From Burkholderiales bacterium (GTDB taxonomy: Bacteria; Pseudomonadota; Gammaproteobacteria; Burkholderiales; Eutrophovitaceae), in contig JAOEKQ010000004.1 in the NCBI GenBank assembly GCA_028379895.1, positions 1-64,000 of the forward strand: 64,000 bases of DNA. Direction: 5' to 3'. Positions 1-8,532 of the stretch are shown here, one piece after another. The position numbers and the translations under genes were made by a program. The notes beneath the pieces are model-generated. The model was not told the DNA's origin and did not search any database. It saw only the letters and a list, made by a program, of their open reading frames with translations. Position 1 is the stretch's first letter. Each line of letters opens with the position of its first letter.

Positions 1-384
1 TATGCGATTGATGCCTTATCGAGTTCCGTTGTAAACATCAAAGTTTTTATTGATTGTTCTAGCCACTCCCCTAACTTAAGCTCCGAGCGCTTACTCTTAT
101 CGGAATACCTTGCGAACTTAGCAATATGTTTGAGAGAGAAACATTTGGATGGTACTCACGTTCATGTGGTCTTGATCGGATCTTCAGGAGGAGGAATCTT
201 TGCGGCATTATCTGCGGCGGCCTCCAAGGTTACTATGCTAAGTATGGCTGCAGTTCAGATTTTGCCGCGTGCGGCTCTTGATGTGATGCACTGGAGAGAT
301 AATGACGTGATAACTGTGGCGCAATTAATTAATGCACGAGTCATCGATAACGTTATCGATGATCTCTCAGGCGTTATTGATTAG
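1..384 (+). CDS. Carboxyltransferase/crotonase-fold protein, C-terminal part (MdcE-like?)
   Basis: The reading frame is open from the first base and ends with TAG at 382-384, so the gene begins before the window and only about 127 C-terminal residues are seen. The stretch GSSGGGIFAAL, followed by a hydrophobic SMAAVQILPRAAL segment, resembles the glycine-rich oxyanion-hole region and the following helix of acyl-CoA carboxyltransferases such as the gamma subunit of malonate decarboxylase (MdcE) or AccA-like proteins. An in-frame ATG at 139 is clearly internal. The gene lies immediately upstream of an ABC importer and probably in the same transcript, which suggests acyl/carboxylate metabolism. 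The family assignment rests on one motif, and a crotonase-type hydratase or hydrolase is an alternative. Confidence 0.45.
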   Translation, partial: YAIDALSSSVVNIKVFIDCSSHSPNLSSERLLLSEYLANLAICLREKHLDGTHVHVVLIGSSGGGIFAALSAAASKVTMLSMAAVQILPRAALDVMHWRDNDVITVAQLINARVIDNVIDDLSGVID

Positions 385-394
385 GACTCTATTA

Positions 395-1291
395 ATGGAC
401 GCAGTCACATTTTTTATTCAAACGATGAACGGCATTCAATATGGGTTACTGCTGTTCTTGGTCGCCAGTGGTTTAACGTTAATTTTTGGAATCATGGGCG
501 TGATTAACATTGCTCATGGCAGCTTTTATATGATCGGAGCTTACCTAGCTTGGTCATTAATGGGGTGGCTTGGAAATTTTTGGTTAGGGTTGTTTGTTGG
601 AATAGTAGTTGCATTTTTACTCGGGTTGATTCTCGAATGGTTGTTCATTAGGTTCTTGTACGACCGAGACCACCTCCAGCAAGTTTTGGTTACCTATGGG
701 TTAATACTCATTTTTTCTGAGTTGAGAAGTGTAATCTGGGGTGACGATGTACACAGTGTCGCTATCCCCGCGTTACTAGATGGGTCAATTCAATTGACTG
801 ATAACTTAGCTTATCCTGTCTATCGATTATGGCTTTCAGGCATCTGTGTTGTTATCGCTATTTTGATGTTTTTAGGCATACAACATACCCGTTTGGGAAT
901 GATGATTCGCGCTGGTGAGTCTGATCGGGAAATGACGAAAGCCCTGGGCATTAACATTGGATTGGTCTATCGATTTATATTCGCTCTAGGAGTTTCGCTT
1001 GCGGCTTTTTCAGGAATGATCGCGGCGCCGATATCATCTATTTTCCCTGGCATGGGTGGTCAAATACTCATTGTTAGTTTTGTCGTTGTTGTTATTGGCG
1101 GTTTAGGGTCAATCAAGGGGGCGATGGTCGCGGCTTTATTGGTTGGTTTAATTGATACTTTTGGCAAGGTAATGACGCTTAATATTTTCGGCGTGAATAT
1201 TTTTCCTGAGATGGCAGGTATGAGTATCTTTACTCTGATGGCCGTTATATTACTATTTCGTCCCCAAGGGATATTTGGTAAGGAGTATTAA
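395..1291 (+). CDS. livH: Branched-chain amino acid-type ABC transporter permease LivH
   Basis: This is one of the two inner-membrane permease subunits of a LivHMGF-type importer for branched-chain amino acids or related carboxylates. The 298-residue protein is almost wholly hydrophobic. It carries the LivH signature GLTLIFGIMGVINIAHGSFYM near the N terminus and the conserved VVVVIGGLGSIKGAM loop near residue 240 that contacts the ATPases. I chose the ATG at 395 because AGGA lies 8 bases upstream; a longer frame from 332 would overlap the previous gene and add non-conserved residues. The stop codon overlaps the livM start (TAATG). The family is certain, but the substrate cannot be read from the permease. 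Confidence 0.9.
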   Translation: MDAVTFFIQTMNGIQYGLLLFLVASGLTLIFGIMGVINIAHGSFYMIGAYLAWSLMGWLGNFWLGLFVGIVVAFLLGLILEWLFIRFLYDRDHLQQVLVTYGLILIFSELRSVIWGDDVHSVAIPALLDGSIQLTDNLAYPVYRLWLSGICVVIAILMFLGIQHTRLGMMIRAGESDREMTKALGINIGLVYRFIFALGVSLAAFSGMIAAPISSIFPGMGGQILIVSFVVVVIGGLGSIKGAMVAALLVGLIDTFGKVMTLNIFGVNIFPEMAGMSIFTLMAVILLFRPQGIFGKEY

Positions 1292-2235
1292 TGGGTGCAA
1301 TACTGAGAAAAGCTTTTCCCGGATTAATTCTTTTGACGTTAGTGTTGTTTCCTCTCGTTGGCGACAGATTTTACATTCAATTTGCTTCAAAGATCCTATT
1401 GATGATCATTTTTGTGAGCAGCTTGAACTTATTAGTTGGTTTCACCGGTTTAGTCAGCCTAGGTCACGCCGCATTTTTCGGATTTTCAGGTTATGTCCTC
1501 GCCCTCCTGAGTCCGCCAGATTCAGCTATGAACTTTTTTATTGCACTTCTAGCCAGTATCTTAACAGTGGGCGCGCTTGGCGCAATATTCGGTGCTTTGG
1601 TGCTGCGCACTAAAGGCATCTTCTTCATTATGTCTACATTGGCGCTTGGTGAAATGCTGTTCTATTTTTTACACGATACCAACTTGGCGGGAGGCTCAGA
1701 TGGCATGTATATAAATACTCGCCCTAACCTCAGTTTTTTTGATTGGTGGCAGCTTGATCTGGCGAATGTCGTTCATTTTTATTATTTAGTGCTGATTCTC
1801 GTGTGTGCAGTCTTACTTGTTATCAGAAAAATTATTTATTCTCCATTTGGAAGAGTGCTTGCGGGCATTCGCATTAATGAGCATAGAACTAAGGCCCTTG
1901 GCTACAACACATATAAATTTAAATTAGTGTGCTTTGTAATTGCGAGCATGATTGCTGCTATAAGCGGCTTTTTAGCTGCGGTGCAGTTCGGTGTTGTGAA
2001 TCCGGAAATGGTTGGGTGGCATGTGTCAGGACATGCATTGATGATGGTGATTTTGGGTGGTAAAGGTACACTACTCGGACCAGTCCTCGGAACTACGGCT
2101 CTCATGCTTGTCGAGGAAGGTTTTCAGATGGTGACCAAGCATTGGCAGCTCCTTACTGGAGGCGTCATTGTTCTTGTTGCGCTGTTCTTTCCAAATGGTC
2201 TAGTTGGGCTGAAGTTTCTTAAGAAAAGACCGTAA
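1291..2235 (+). CDS. livM: Branched-chain amino acid-type ABC transporter permease LivM
   Basis: Second permease subunit of the importer, 314 residues and about eight to ten membrane segments. It shows the typical LivM features: LVGFTGLVSLGHAAFFGFSGY near residue 48, the GSDGMY motif near residue 138, and ILGGKGTLLGPVLG near residue 255, the cytoplasmic loop that docks on the ATPase. The start overlaps the livH stop by one base and the preceding AAGGAG supplies the ribosome site, so the two are translationally coupled. One base separates its stop from livG. The length is normal for the family. Confidence 0.9.
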   Translation: MGAILRKAFPGLILLTLVLFPLVGDRFYIQFASKILLMIIFVSSLNLLVGFTGLVSLGHAAFFGFSGYVLALLSPPDSAMNFFIALLASILTVGALGAIFGALVLRTKGIFFIMSTLALGEMLFYFLHDTNLAGGSDGMYINTRPNLSFFDWWQLDLANVVHFYYLVLILVCAVLLVIRKIIYSPFGRVLAGIRINEHRTKALGYNTYKFKLVCFVIASMIAAISGFLAAVQFGVVNPEMVGWHVSGHALMMVILGGKGTLLGPVLGTTALMLVEEGFQMVTKHWQLLTGGVIVLVALFFPNGLVGLKFLKKRP

Positions 2236-2236
2236 T

Positions 2237-2989
2237 ATGCGAGCCGTGATTGAAGCAGTAGCGTTAACAAAAAAATTCTCTGGTTTAACAGCGGTCTCGG
2301 GGGTGTCACTTTCTTGTCAGCGCGGAATGATTCACGCCGTAATAGGTCCGAATGGCGCAGGGAAAAGTACTTTAATTAATCTATTGTCTGGAGAGTTGCG
2401 ACCTACAGAGGGGAAAATAGTGGTTGATGGAATGACCGTCACCGGATTTGGGCCGACCAAGATGAGCCTTCTGGGGGTCGGCCGCAGTTATCAGCGCACT
2501 AATATTTATCCCAGCTTGAGCGTCCTCGAGAACTGTAATATCGCTGTTCAGTCCCGTCTTGATATTTCCATGCGATTTTTGGGGGCACTTAACTCTTATC
2601 CTGATGTTGAGGTTGGTTCTAAACGAGTCATGGAAAGATTGCAAATTGACACATTAGGTCACAAAAAAGCTAGTGAATTATCTCACGGGGAACAAAGGCA
2701 AGTAGAGATCGCATTAGCGCTAGCAACAGAGCCAAAGGTATTACTTTTAGATGAGCCCCTCGCTGGTATGGGGGCGGAGGAGTCATCGAAGATTGTGGAG
2801 CTACTTTTGGAAATCCGATCAGACTTTGCGGTGATACTGGTCGAACATGATATGGATGCGGTGTTTGCGCTAGCTGACAAGCTAACAGTGATGCTAAATG
2901 GCGAGGTTATTGAAAGCGGTAAACCTGATGTCGTTCGTTCAAGCTATCGAGTTCAAGAGGCTTATTTAGGTGAGGGTATCGATGAGTAA
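2237..2989 (+). CDS. livG: Branched-chain amino acid-type ABC transporter ATP-binding protein LivG
   Basis: One of two ATPases that energise the importer on the cytoplasmic side. The Walker A motif GPNGAGKST is at residues 37-45, a LivG-like signature LSHGEQRQVEIA lies near residue 148, the Walker B KVLLLDEPLAGM follows, and the H-loop VEHDMDAVF completes the site, so all catalytic elements are present. At 250 residues it is of normal length. It starts one base after the livM stop and its 3' end overlaps livF by eight bases (ATGAGTAA), typical of a co-translated transporter operon. Confidence 0.92.
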   Translation: MRAVIEAVALTKKFSGLTAVSGVSLSCQRGMIHAVIGPNGAGKSTLINLLSGELRPTEGKIVVDGMTVTGFGPTKMSLLGVGRSYQRTNIYPSLSVLENCNIAVQSRLDISMRFLGALNSYPDVEVGSKRVMERLQIDTLGHKKASELSHGEQRQVEIALALATEPKVLLLDEPLAGMGAEESSKIVELLLEIRSDFAVILVEHDMDAVFALADKLTVMLNGEVIESGKPDVVRSSYRVQEAYLGEGIDE

Positions 2990-3695
2990 TACGCTCATGA
3001 GTGTGACAGACCTCCACTCGCACTATGGATTGAGCCATGTGCTCCACGGCGTGACTTTAGAAATTAAACGTGGCGAAACGGTAGCCCTCATGGGCCGAAA
3101 TGGAATGGGTAAGACGACGCTGATTAAGTGTCTCATGGGCTTGGTTCCCTTCAGTTCTGGAGATATAAGATTCCGAGAGCAGGACGCGAAATCATTACCT
3201 ACTCATATGCTCGCTAGGACTGGTGTTGCATATGTCCCTGAAGGACGTGGTATTTTCAAAAACTTAACTGTGAAAGAAAATTTACTTTTAGCCGCAAGAC
3301 TAGGTTTTGAGGGCCGACGAGAATGGACCTTTGATCGGGTCCTTGATAGTTTTCCCCGACTTAAAGAGCGTTTAACCCATGGCGGACAACAACTCTCGGG
3401 AGGGGAGCAGCAGATGTTAAGTATCGGTAGGGCATTGTTAACAAATCCGGACCTATTACTATTAGATGAAGCTACAGAGGGACTCGCGCCGCTAATTGCA
3501 CAAGAGATCTGGAGCATAATTAACGTTATAAAAAAATCTGGAATTTCGACTCTAATCGTCGATAAGAATTTTAAGGCACTTTCAAAAATATCAGATCGAT
3601 GTGCCGTAATGGTTAAAGGTGAGATTGTTTTTGATGATATTTCATCGAAGCTAATTGGAAAGCCAGAAGCGCTTAAAAGTTGGCTGGGAGTATGA
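2982..3695 (+). CDS. livF: Branched-chain amino acid-type ABC transporter ATP-binding protein LivF
   Basis: Second ATPase of the importer, 237 residues from the ATG at 2982, which overlaps the livG stop. A GTG at 2970 would add four residues and is less likely. Walker A GRNGMGKT is at residues 38-45, the signature is QLSGGEQQMLSIGRAL, and Walker B is LLLDEATEGLAPL. After Walker B the segment reads LIVDKN where most LivF proteins have LVEQN, so the usual H-loop position is not histidine; that is normal for LivF, but the DK pair marks a subfamily. No periplasmic binding protein follows, so livJ/livK must lie upstream of the window or elsewhere. Confidence 0.9.
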   Translation: MSNTLMSVTDLHSHYGLSHVLHGVTLEIKRGETVALMGRNGMGKTTLIKCLMGLVPFSSGDIRFREQDAKSLPTHMLARTGVAYVPEGRGIFKNLTVKENLLLAARLGFEGRREWTFDRVLDSFPRLKERLTHGGQQLSGGEQQMLSIGRALLTNPDLLLLDEATEGLAPLIAQEIWSIINVIKKSGISTLIVDKNFKALSKISDRCAVMVKGEIVFDDISSKLIGKPEALKSWLGV

Positions 3696-3734
3696 CCTTC
3701 TAAATGAATTTTATTTTTTGAAAGAGTTCAGGCT

Positions 3735-4532
3735 ATGAGAATTACAGACGGTTATTTTGTCCTCGGCGATAAACTATTAGAGTATCGATGTATTGAGCCA
3801 AACGATGTCATTCCAAAGAACGATACGTTGGTTTTACTGCACGAGGGTTTGGGTTCTATCGATTTATGGAAAAGCTTTCCAAAGGATTTAGCTTCAGCAA
3901 CAGGTTGTCGTGTCTTTGTATTTTCAAGATATGGTTACGGTAGGTCCACTCCTATAGCTGAGAAAAGATCGCTTGATTATATGCATCAAGAAGCGCTTGA
4001 AACGCTTCCGAGGTTTCTAAAACATATAGGCGTTGATAGGCCCATATTAATTGGGCATAGCGATGGAGCTTCGATCGCTATGATTCACAATGGCGGTGGA
4101 TATGAGCTGGGAGGAATGGTCCTGATGGCACCTCACGTGTTTGTGGAAGACTTAACGATTCAGAGTATCGAGCAAGCTCGTGTTGCCTTTGAAACAACAC
4201 AGTTACCCAAGAAACTGGGACGTTACCATGAAGATGTTGAATCCGCATTTTGGGGTTGGAATGATATTTGGTTATCACCAGATTTTAAAAATTGGAACAT
4301 TCAAACCTATGTTGAAAGGCTCAGTTGTGAGTCTTTACTTATTCAAAGTGATGATGATCCTTATGGAACTTTGGCTCAAATTGAGGCTATCGAGAGGTTA
4401 TCACCCGCACCGACTCAGCGAGTCGTATTGACGGAGTGTGGGCATTCGCCGCATGTAGATCAGCCAGGTGCAACGATTGATGCCATTGCTAGATTTGTTG
4501 AAGATAGTTTGTGCGAGGATCGTTATGAGTAG
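3735..4532 (+). CDS. Alpha/beta-fold hydrolase
   Basis: A 265-residue single-domain alpha/beta hydrolase, probably cytoplasmic because no signal peptide is seen. The oxyanion region LLHEGLGS is near residue 34, the nucleophile elbow GHSDGAS carries a serine near residue 111, and a C-terminal CGHSPHVDQP supplies the catalytic histidine. HEGLGS with GHSDGAS resembles hydrolases often found beside Liv-type importers in aromatic-acid or acyl-CoA catabolic clusters; that recollection is weak evidence for function. A 39-base gap follows livF, and its stop overlaps the start of the 3-hydroxybutyrate dehydrogenase gene. It is likely a thioesterase or esterase in the same pathway, substrate unknown. 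Confidence 0.75.
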   Translation: MRITDGYFVLGDKLLEYRCIEPNDVIPKNDTLVLLHEGLGSIDLWKSFPKDLASATGCRVFVFSRYGYGRSTPIAEKRSLDYMHQEALETLPRFLKHIGVDRPILIGHSDGASIAMIHNGGGYELGGMVLMAPHVFVEDLTIQSIEQARVAFETTQLPKKLGRYHEDVESAFWGWNDIWLSPDFKNWNIQTYVERLSCESLLIQSDDDPYGTLAQIEAIERLSPAPTQRVVLTECGHSPHVDQPGATIDAIARFVEDSLCEDRYE

Positions 4533-5307
4533 GAGGAAAGTCGCTCTGGTTACCGGCTCTACGTCTGGTATTGGCTTAGGTATAGCCAAGGAGTTCGCAT
4601 CACAAGGGTACGATATTGGTTTGAATGGCTTTGGCGACAAGAAAGAGATCCAGGCGATAGAGCGGGATATTAAAGATGATTTTGGTGTTCTGGTATTTTA
4701 CTCCGATGCAGATATGTCGAAACCTCCAGAGATTGAGCGTTTCGTGAGTGGTGCGAATGATGCATTGGGCGATGTCGACGTCTTGATTAATAATGCTGGA
4801 GTTCAGCATGTCTCTCCTGTTGAACATTTTCCAGCTGAGAAATGGGATCTCATCTTAGCTGTCAATTTATCCTCAGCATTTCATATGAGTCGATTACTCA
4901 TACCGAGTATGCGTACCCAAAGGTTTGGACGAATTATCAATATTGCATCGGCGCACGGACTCATCGCCTCCGCAAATAAAGCTGCCTACGTGGCAGCGAA
5001 ACACGGATTAATTGGTTTTACTAAGGCGGTAGCGTTGGAGGTTGCAGAGTCGGGCGTAACTTGTAACGCCATTTGCCCAGGCTGGGTGGAAACGCCTCTG
5101 GTCAAGACTCAGGTAGAGGCCTTATCAAACGAAAAATCACTTTCCCAGGAAGAGGTGATCCGGGATTTCATTCTGGAGCGACAGCCGACTCGAAAGTTTG
5201 TTCAAATAGAACAAGTTGCCGCCTTAGCTCTATTTCTAGCGTCCGAGCAAGCATCATCGATAACTGGTTCTTCTTATTCGATTGATGGCGGTTGGACTGC
5301 ACACTAA
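4525..5307 (+). CDS. bdhA: 3-Hydroxybutyrate dehydrogenase (short-chain dehydrogenase)
   Basis: NAD-dependent interconversion of (R)-3-hydroxybutyrate and acetoacetate. The 260-residue SDR protein has the cofactor motif TGSTSGIGLGIA near residue 11, NNAGVQHV near residue 90, the catalytic serine in INIASAHG and the YVAAKHG Tyr/Lys pair. The segments NNAGVQHVSPVEHFPAEKWD, SAHGLIAS and the C-terminal SITGSSYSIDGGWTAH closely match bacterial 3-hydroxybutyrate dehydrogenases rather than generic SDRs. The ATG at 4525 overlaps the preceding stop (ATGAGTAG), with possible coupling. The start at 4468 is inside the hydrolase gene and is rejected. The context suggests ketone-body or polyhydroxybutyrate-derived carbon use. 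Confidence 0.87.
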   Translation: MSRRKVALVTGSTSGIGLGIAKEFASQGYDIGLNGFGDKKEIQAIERDIKDDFGVLVFYSDADMSKPPEIERFVSGANDALGDVDVLINNAGVQHVSPVEHFPAEKWDLILAVNLSSAFHMSRLLIPSMRTQRFGRIINIASAHGLIASANKAAYVAAKHGLIGFTKAVALEVAESGVTCNAICPGWVETPLVKTQVEALSNEKSLSQEEVIRDFILERQPTRKFVQIEQVAALALFLASEQASSITGSSYSIDGGWTAH

Positions 5308-5318
5308 GCGCGTTTAAT

Positions 5319-5726
5319 ATGCTTAAAATTAAATTAATCGCGAATGGTCCGTTTTGCTTCAAAGGTTCATTTGTTTATATTGATGAGCAGACAGTATCTC
5401 GTGATACTAAAGGAGACTCACTAGCCTTCTGTCGTTGTGGAAGAACAAATACCGCTCCGTTTTGTGATGGATCTCATCAATCTTTTTCGTTTAGCACTCA
5501 GGATCAGCTCAAACGCGAATATGCAGTCAGTAACGAAACACTCAATTTGAAGGATGGCACGACTGTTGTCGCTGCGATTGAAAATGGGCCTTTGCACATA
5601 TCTGGCACTTTATCTCTGGTCGATGAGAAACATACGACCTGGCAGGGTAATCATGTCAAATTGTGTCGATGTGGATCCTCGAAAATAAAGCCTTTCTGTG
5701 ATGGCGCACATAAGGAGGTCTTTTAG
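5319..5726 (+). CDS. Double CDGSH iron-sulfur domain protein
   Basis: A small 135-residue protein with two CDGSH-type 2Fe-2S domains. The first reads CRCGRTNTAPFCDGSH near residues 42-57, the second CRCGSSKIKPFCDGAH near residues 115-130; each supplies three cysteines and one histidine. Such tandem proteins are mitoNEET-related and thought to act in redox sensing or cluster transfer; some are linked to ferredoxin-like partners. I chose the ATG at 5319, 11 bases after the previous stop, because the earlier in-frame start lies inside bdhA. It is the last gene of the run and converges on the next gene. No specific partner can be named. Confidence 0.8.
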   Translation: MLKIKLIANGPFCFKGSFVYIDEQTVSRDTKGDSLAFCRCGRTNTAPFCDGSHQSFSFSTQDQLKREYAVSNETLNLKDGTTVVAAIENGPLHISGTLSLVDEKHTTWQGNHVKLCRCGSSKIKPFCDGAHKEVF

Positions 5727-5752
5727 ATTACATTTACGAGAGTCTTGAGTAA

Positions 5753-6733
5753 TTAAATCATTTTAAATATCTCTCCTAATCTTGAACGATCGTATCGGCT
5801 TCCGGCTTTTAAAGGCACGATAGCATGCCATTTTTCATTTTTTCTATCGCCTATTACAAAACGAAAAACATAATCCGGCTCTATACCCATTCGCAAGTCA
5901 CTAACGATTAATTGATTATTGATAATTTCTGTTTTAAGAAATCCGTGGGAAAACCAATTCAATTTTTTATATGCATCTATGTTTAATGCGATCGCTTGCG
6001 CATTAGGATCAATTCCGATGAATCTAAAATTGATCGGATTGCTGGGTTTTCTTATTGAGTAAAATCCCTCGTAATACCCTTGAGGGGTCATAGCGACGAT
6101 ACGCCAAAGCAGGGTATTAAAAGGGGTGGGAACTATAAAGTACTTTTGTGAATTGATTTCGTTAAGCTCTATGAGAGAAGCGAGTTTTTGTGTTACCAGG
6201 CTTTTACCGATCCAAGACCACGAAAGATAGGACGAGCTCAATATTAGCCCTATCGCCAAAGTTTTCTGTGTCGCCTTCCAGCGCGGCGCAATAATCGCTG
6301 CAAGGGCAATAATCACTAGCGGTAGCGTATAGGCAGGGTCGATTATAAAAATAGTTGCCCACATTGAGGGCGGATTGTCGAGCGGCCAGAAAAGTTGAGT
6401 TCCATATACGGTGTGGGCATCAAGAATGGGGTGCGTTACCAAAGCCAACGTAATGGATGCCAGCCAAGGGTAAGGGTCGCTCGCAACACGATTACTTAGT
6501 TTTTTCCCAAGAAACCATATTAATATCGATAACGGAATCAGCACGAGGAGAGAGTGGCTAAAGCCTCGATGTTTGATGAAGTTATCAATTGGATCCGCGT
6601 AACTAATTAACACATCGAGATCGGGAAGTGTTCCAAGTACTGCTCCCAGCAACGCTGCGCGCCTTTTATCTTGAGCTGATACGCAAATTGCGCTGACTGA
6701 CGCTCCAAGCGCAATTTGAGTCAGTGAATCCAA
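5753..6733 (-). CDS. YdjM-like membrane protein (DUF457, predicted metal-dependent hydrolase)
   Basis: A 326-residue inner-membrane protein with four or five hydrophobic segments in its first 190 residues and a soluble C-terminal domain. The N terminus DSLTQIALGASVSAI, the GTLPDLDVL motif, HRGFSHSLL near residue 76 and THPILDAHTVYGTQLFWP near residue 103 are the conserved histidine/aspartate patches of the YdjM/DUF457 family, thought to bind metal. The start appears to be TTG (6731-6733); no in-frame ATG fits the conserved N terminus. It is the last gene of a five-gene minus-strand run, 18 bases after the FAD dehydrogenase. Its biochemical role is unknown. Confidence 0.75.
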   Translation of the reverse strand: MDSLTQIALGASVSAICVSAQDKRRAALLGAVLGTLPDLDVLISYADPIDNFIKHRGFSHSLLVLIPLSILIWFLGKKLSNRVASDPYPWLASITLALVTHPILDAHTVYGTQLFWPLDNPPSMWATIFIIDPAYTLPLVIIALAAIIAPRWKATQKTLAIGLILSSSYLSWSWIGKSLVTQKLASLIELNEINSQKYFIVPTPFNTLLWRIVAMTPQGYYEGFYSIRKPSNPINFRFIGIDPNAQAIALNIDAYKKLNWFSHGFLKTEIINNQLIVSDLRMGIEPDYVFRFVIGDRKNEKWHAIVPLKAGSRYDRSRLGEIFKMI

Positions 6734-6751
6734 TGTTGGAGCTTTATGTAA

Positions 6752-8137
6752 TTAAACAGTAAAAATTTTTCCGGGATTCATGATGTTTTTGGGGTCAAGG
6801 GATTTTTTGATGCTACGCATTACAGACACACCCTCGCCATGTTCCGCTGTTAAAAATTTCATCTTCCCCAGTCCAATGCCATGTTCACCGGTACATGTGC
6901 CGTCCATTGCGATCGCCCGCATGACTAAACGGTCATTTAAACGCTCAGCCTCTTTAATTTCACGCTCTTCTTCTCGTTTTATCACGAAGCCGAGATGGAA
7001 GTTCCCATCCCCAACGTGACCGACGAGGGGTGCCATAAGAAAGCTGTCGGCAAGATCCTTCTTGGTTTCCAAAATACATTCAGCAAGACGTGAAATTGGC
7101 ACACATACATCAGTTGCCCATACTTCTGCTCCTGCTCGAAGTGCTTTTGTGGCGTAAGTTACATCATGTCTCGCCGCCCATAATTTGTTTCTGTCCTCAG
7201 GCTTCGTAGCCCACTTGAATTCTCCACCAGAATTTTCTGCAGCAATGGCTTGAACGGTCTCTGCCTGTTCTTTGACCGCTCCTTCGCTACCATGAAATTC
7301 TAAAAATAGAGTATCTTTCACAGGATAATCGAGTTGTGAAAAAGAATTGACCGCATCCATCTGAACGTCGTCTAATAATTCTATTCGAGCAACGGGGATG
7401 CCCAATTGTATTGTTTGTATTACCGTATCAATAGCACCTTCAAGTGAGTCAAAAGAGCAAACAGCAGCCGCCATTGCTTCCGGAACGCCATAGAGCTTTA
7501 ACGTAACTTCTGTAATGATTCCCAGAGTTCCTTCAGAGCCGACAAATAATCTTGTTAGGTCATACCCAGCAGCAGATTTTCGAGCTCTTCGCGATGTACG
7601 GATAACACGGCCATCAGCGAGAACGACAGTAAGCCCTAAAACGTTCTCCCGCATTGTCCCGTAACGCACGGCATTTGTTCCGGAGGCTCGCGTAGCAGCC
7701 ATGCCACCTAAGGACGCGTCAGCGCCAGGGTCTATTGGAAAAAATAGTCCCTGGTCTTTAATAAATTCATTGAGCTGTTTGCGAGTCACTCTCGCTTGGA
7801 CGGTACAGTCTAAGTCTTCTGCGCTTATGCGCAATACCTGATCCATGTGCATGAGATCCACTACGACGCCGCCATTATGCGGAATAACATTGCCTTCCAG
7901 ACTAGTGCCCGTGCCATAAGCGATTACGGGTATATCAAATTCGGAACAAATTTTGACGATTTCAGAAACTTCTTCCGTTGTTTTAGGAAAAACTACTATA
8001 TCTGGCCGATGTGGATGATGCCACGATTCGTCTTTACCATGCGTATCTCTCACCGACGTATTAGTCGATATTCTGTCATTGAGTAAGCTCGTTAACTTAT
8101 CGAGAATGGTTTGTGAATCTTTTGCTGGAAGAGCCAT
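6752..8137 (-). CDS. FAD-binding 2-hydroxyacid dehydrogenase (D-lactate/glycolate oxidase GlcD type)
   Basis: Oxidises a D-2-hydroxyacid such as D-lactate or glycolate and passes electrons to the respiratory chain. The 461-residue protein has a PCMH-type FAD domain (VIAYGTGTSLEGN near residue 72; PIDPGADASLGGMAATRASG near residue 133; GYDLTRLFVGSEGTLGIITE near residue 190) and a C-terminal FAD-oxidase domain with HVGDGNFHLGF and EHGIGLGK, the substrate-site histidines of the GlcD/Dld family. Length and motifs fit bacterial and mitochondrial D-lactate dehydrogenase (cytochrome). No GlcE/GlcF partners are nearby, so a single-subunit enzyme is likely. The exact substrate is not determinable. Confidence 0.85.
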   Translation of the reverse strand: MALPAKDSQTILDKLTSLLNDRISTNTSVRDTHGKDESWHHPHRPDIVVFPKTTEEVSEIVKICSEFDIPVIAYGTGTSLEGNVIPHNGGVVVDLMHMDQVLRISAEDLDCTVQARVTRKQLNEFIKDQGLFFPIDPGADASLGGMAATRASGTNAVRYGTMRENVLGLTVVLADGRVIRTSRRARKSAAGYDLTRLFVGSEGTLGIITEVTLKLYGVPEAMAAAVCSFDSLEGAIDTVIQTIQLGIPVARIELLDDVQMDAVNSFSQLDYPVKDTLFLEFHGSEGAVKEQAETVQAIAAENSGGEFKWATKPEDRNKLWAARHDVTYATKALRAGAEVWATDVCVPISRLAECILETKKDLADSFLMAPLVGHVGDGNFHLGFVIKREEEREIKEAERLNDRLVMRAIAMDGTCTGEHGIGLGKMKFLTAEHGEGVSVMRSIKKSLDPKNIMNPGKIFTV

Positions 8138-8174
8138 GTTGTACTAAACCTGTAATCGAGTTTTTCTTTAAGTT

Positions 8175-8531
8175 TTATGTTGAAGTCTTAATTTCTCTAT
8201 ATCTAGCTTCAGAAAATCCGACATAAACTTGCCCAGAGTCATCCACCAAGACTGGTCTTTTAACTAACGACGGATATGTAATCATTAGTTCACACGCTTT
8301 TTGTTCACCAACGTTGGAGCGCTCGTCAATATTTAGTTTACGCCAAGTTGTACCTCGTGTGTTGAGTAAGGTATCCCAAGGAACCATTTCACACCAAGTT
8401 TTGATCCAATTGCGATTGACCCCCTCTTTTTTGTAATCGTGAAATTCATATGTGATGTTGTTTGAATCAAGCCATTTCATAGCTTTTTTCATCGTGTCAC
8501 AATTTTTTATCCCAAAGATCTTGATACCCAT
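8175..8531 (-). CDS. ArsC/Spx-family protein (YffB-like)
   Basis: A 118-residue thioredoxin-fold protein of the ArsC/Spx/YffB family. It begins MGIKIFGIKNCDTMKKAMKW, with the single redox cysteine in the NCDT motif near residue 10, and contains the PWDTLLNTRGTTWRKL helix and a C-terminal SLVKRPVLVDD strand. The YffB branch (one cysteine, RPVL) is usually called arsenate-reductase-like, but real arsenate reduction is unproven. The ATG at 8531 lies one base after the stop of the upstream gene; a longer frame from 8582 would sit inside that gene. No ars genes are nearby, so a role in thiol chemistry is more likely than arsenic resistance. Confidence 0.8.
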   Translation of the reverse strand: MGIKIFGIKNCDTMKKAMKWLDSNNITYEFHDYKKEGVNRNWIKTWCEMVPWDTLLNTRGTTWRKLNIDERSNVGEQKACELMITYPSLVKRPVLVDDSGQVYVGFSEARYREIKTST

Positions 8532-8532
8532 A

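Noticed and set aside
1275-1613. 112-codon plus-strand ORF overlapping livM
   Set aside because: Out-of-frame shadow of livM with no conserved features.
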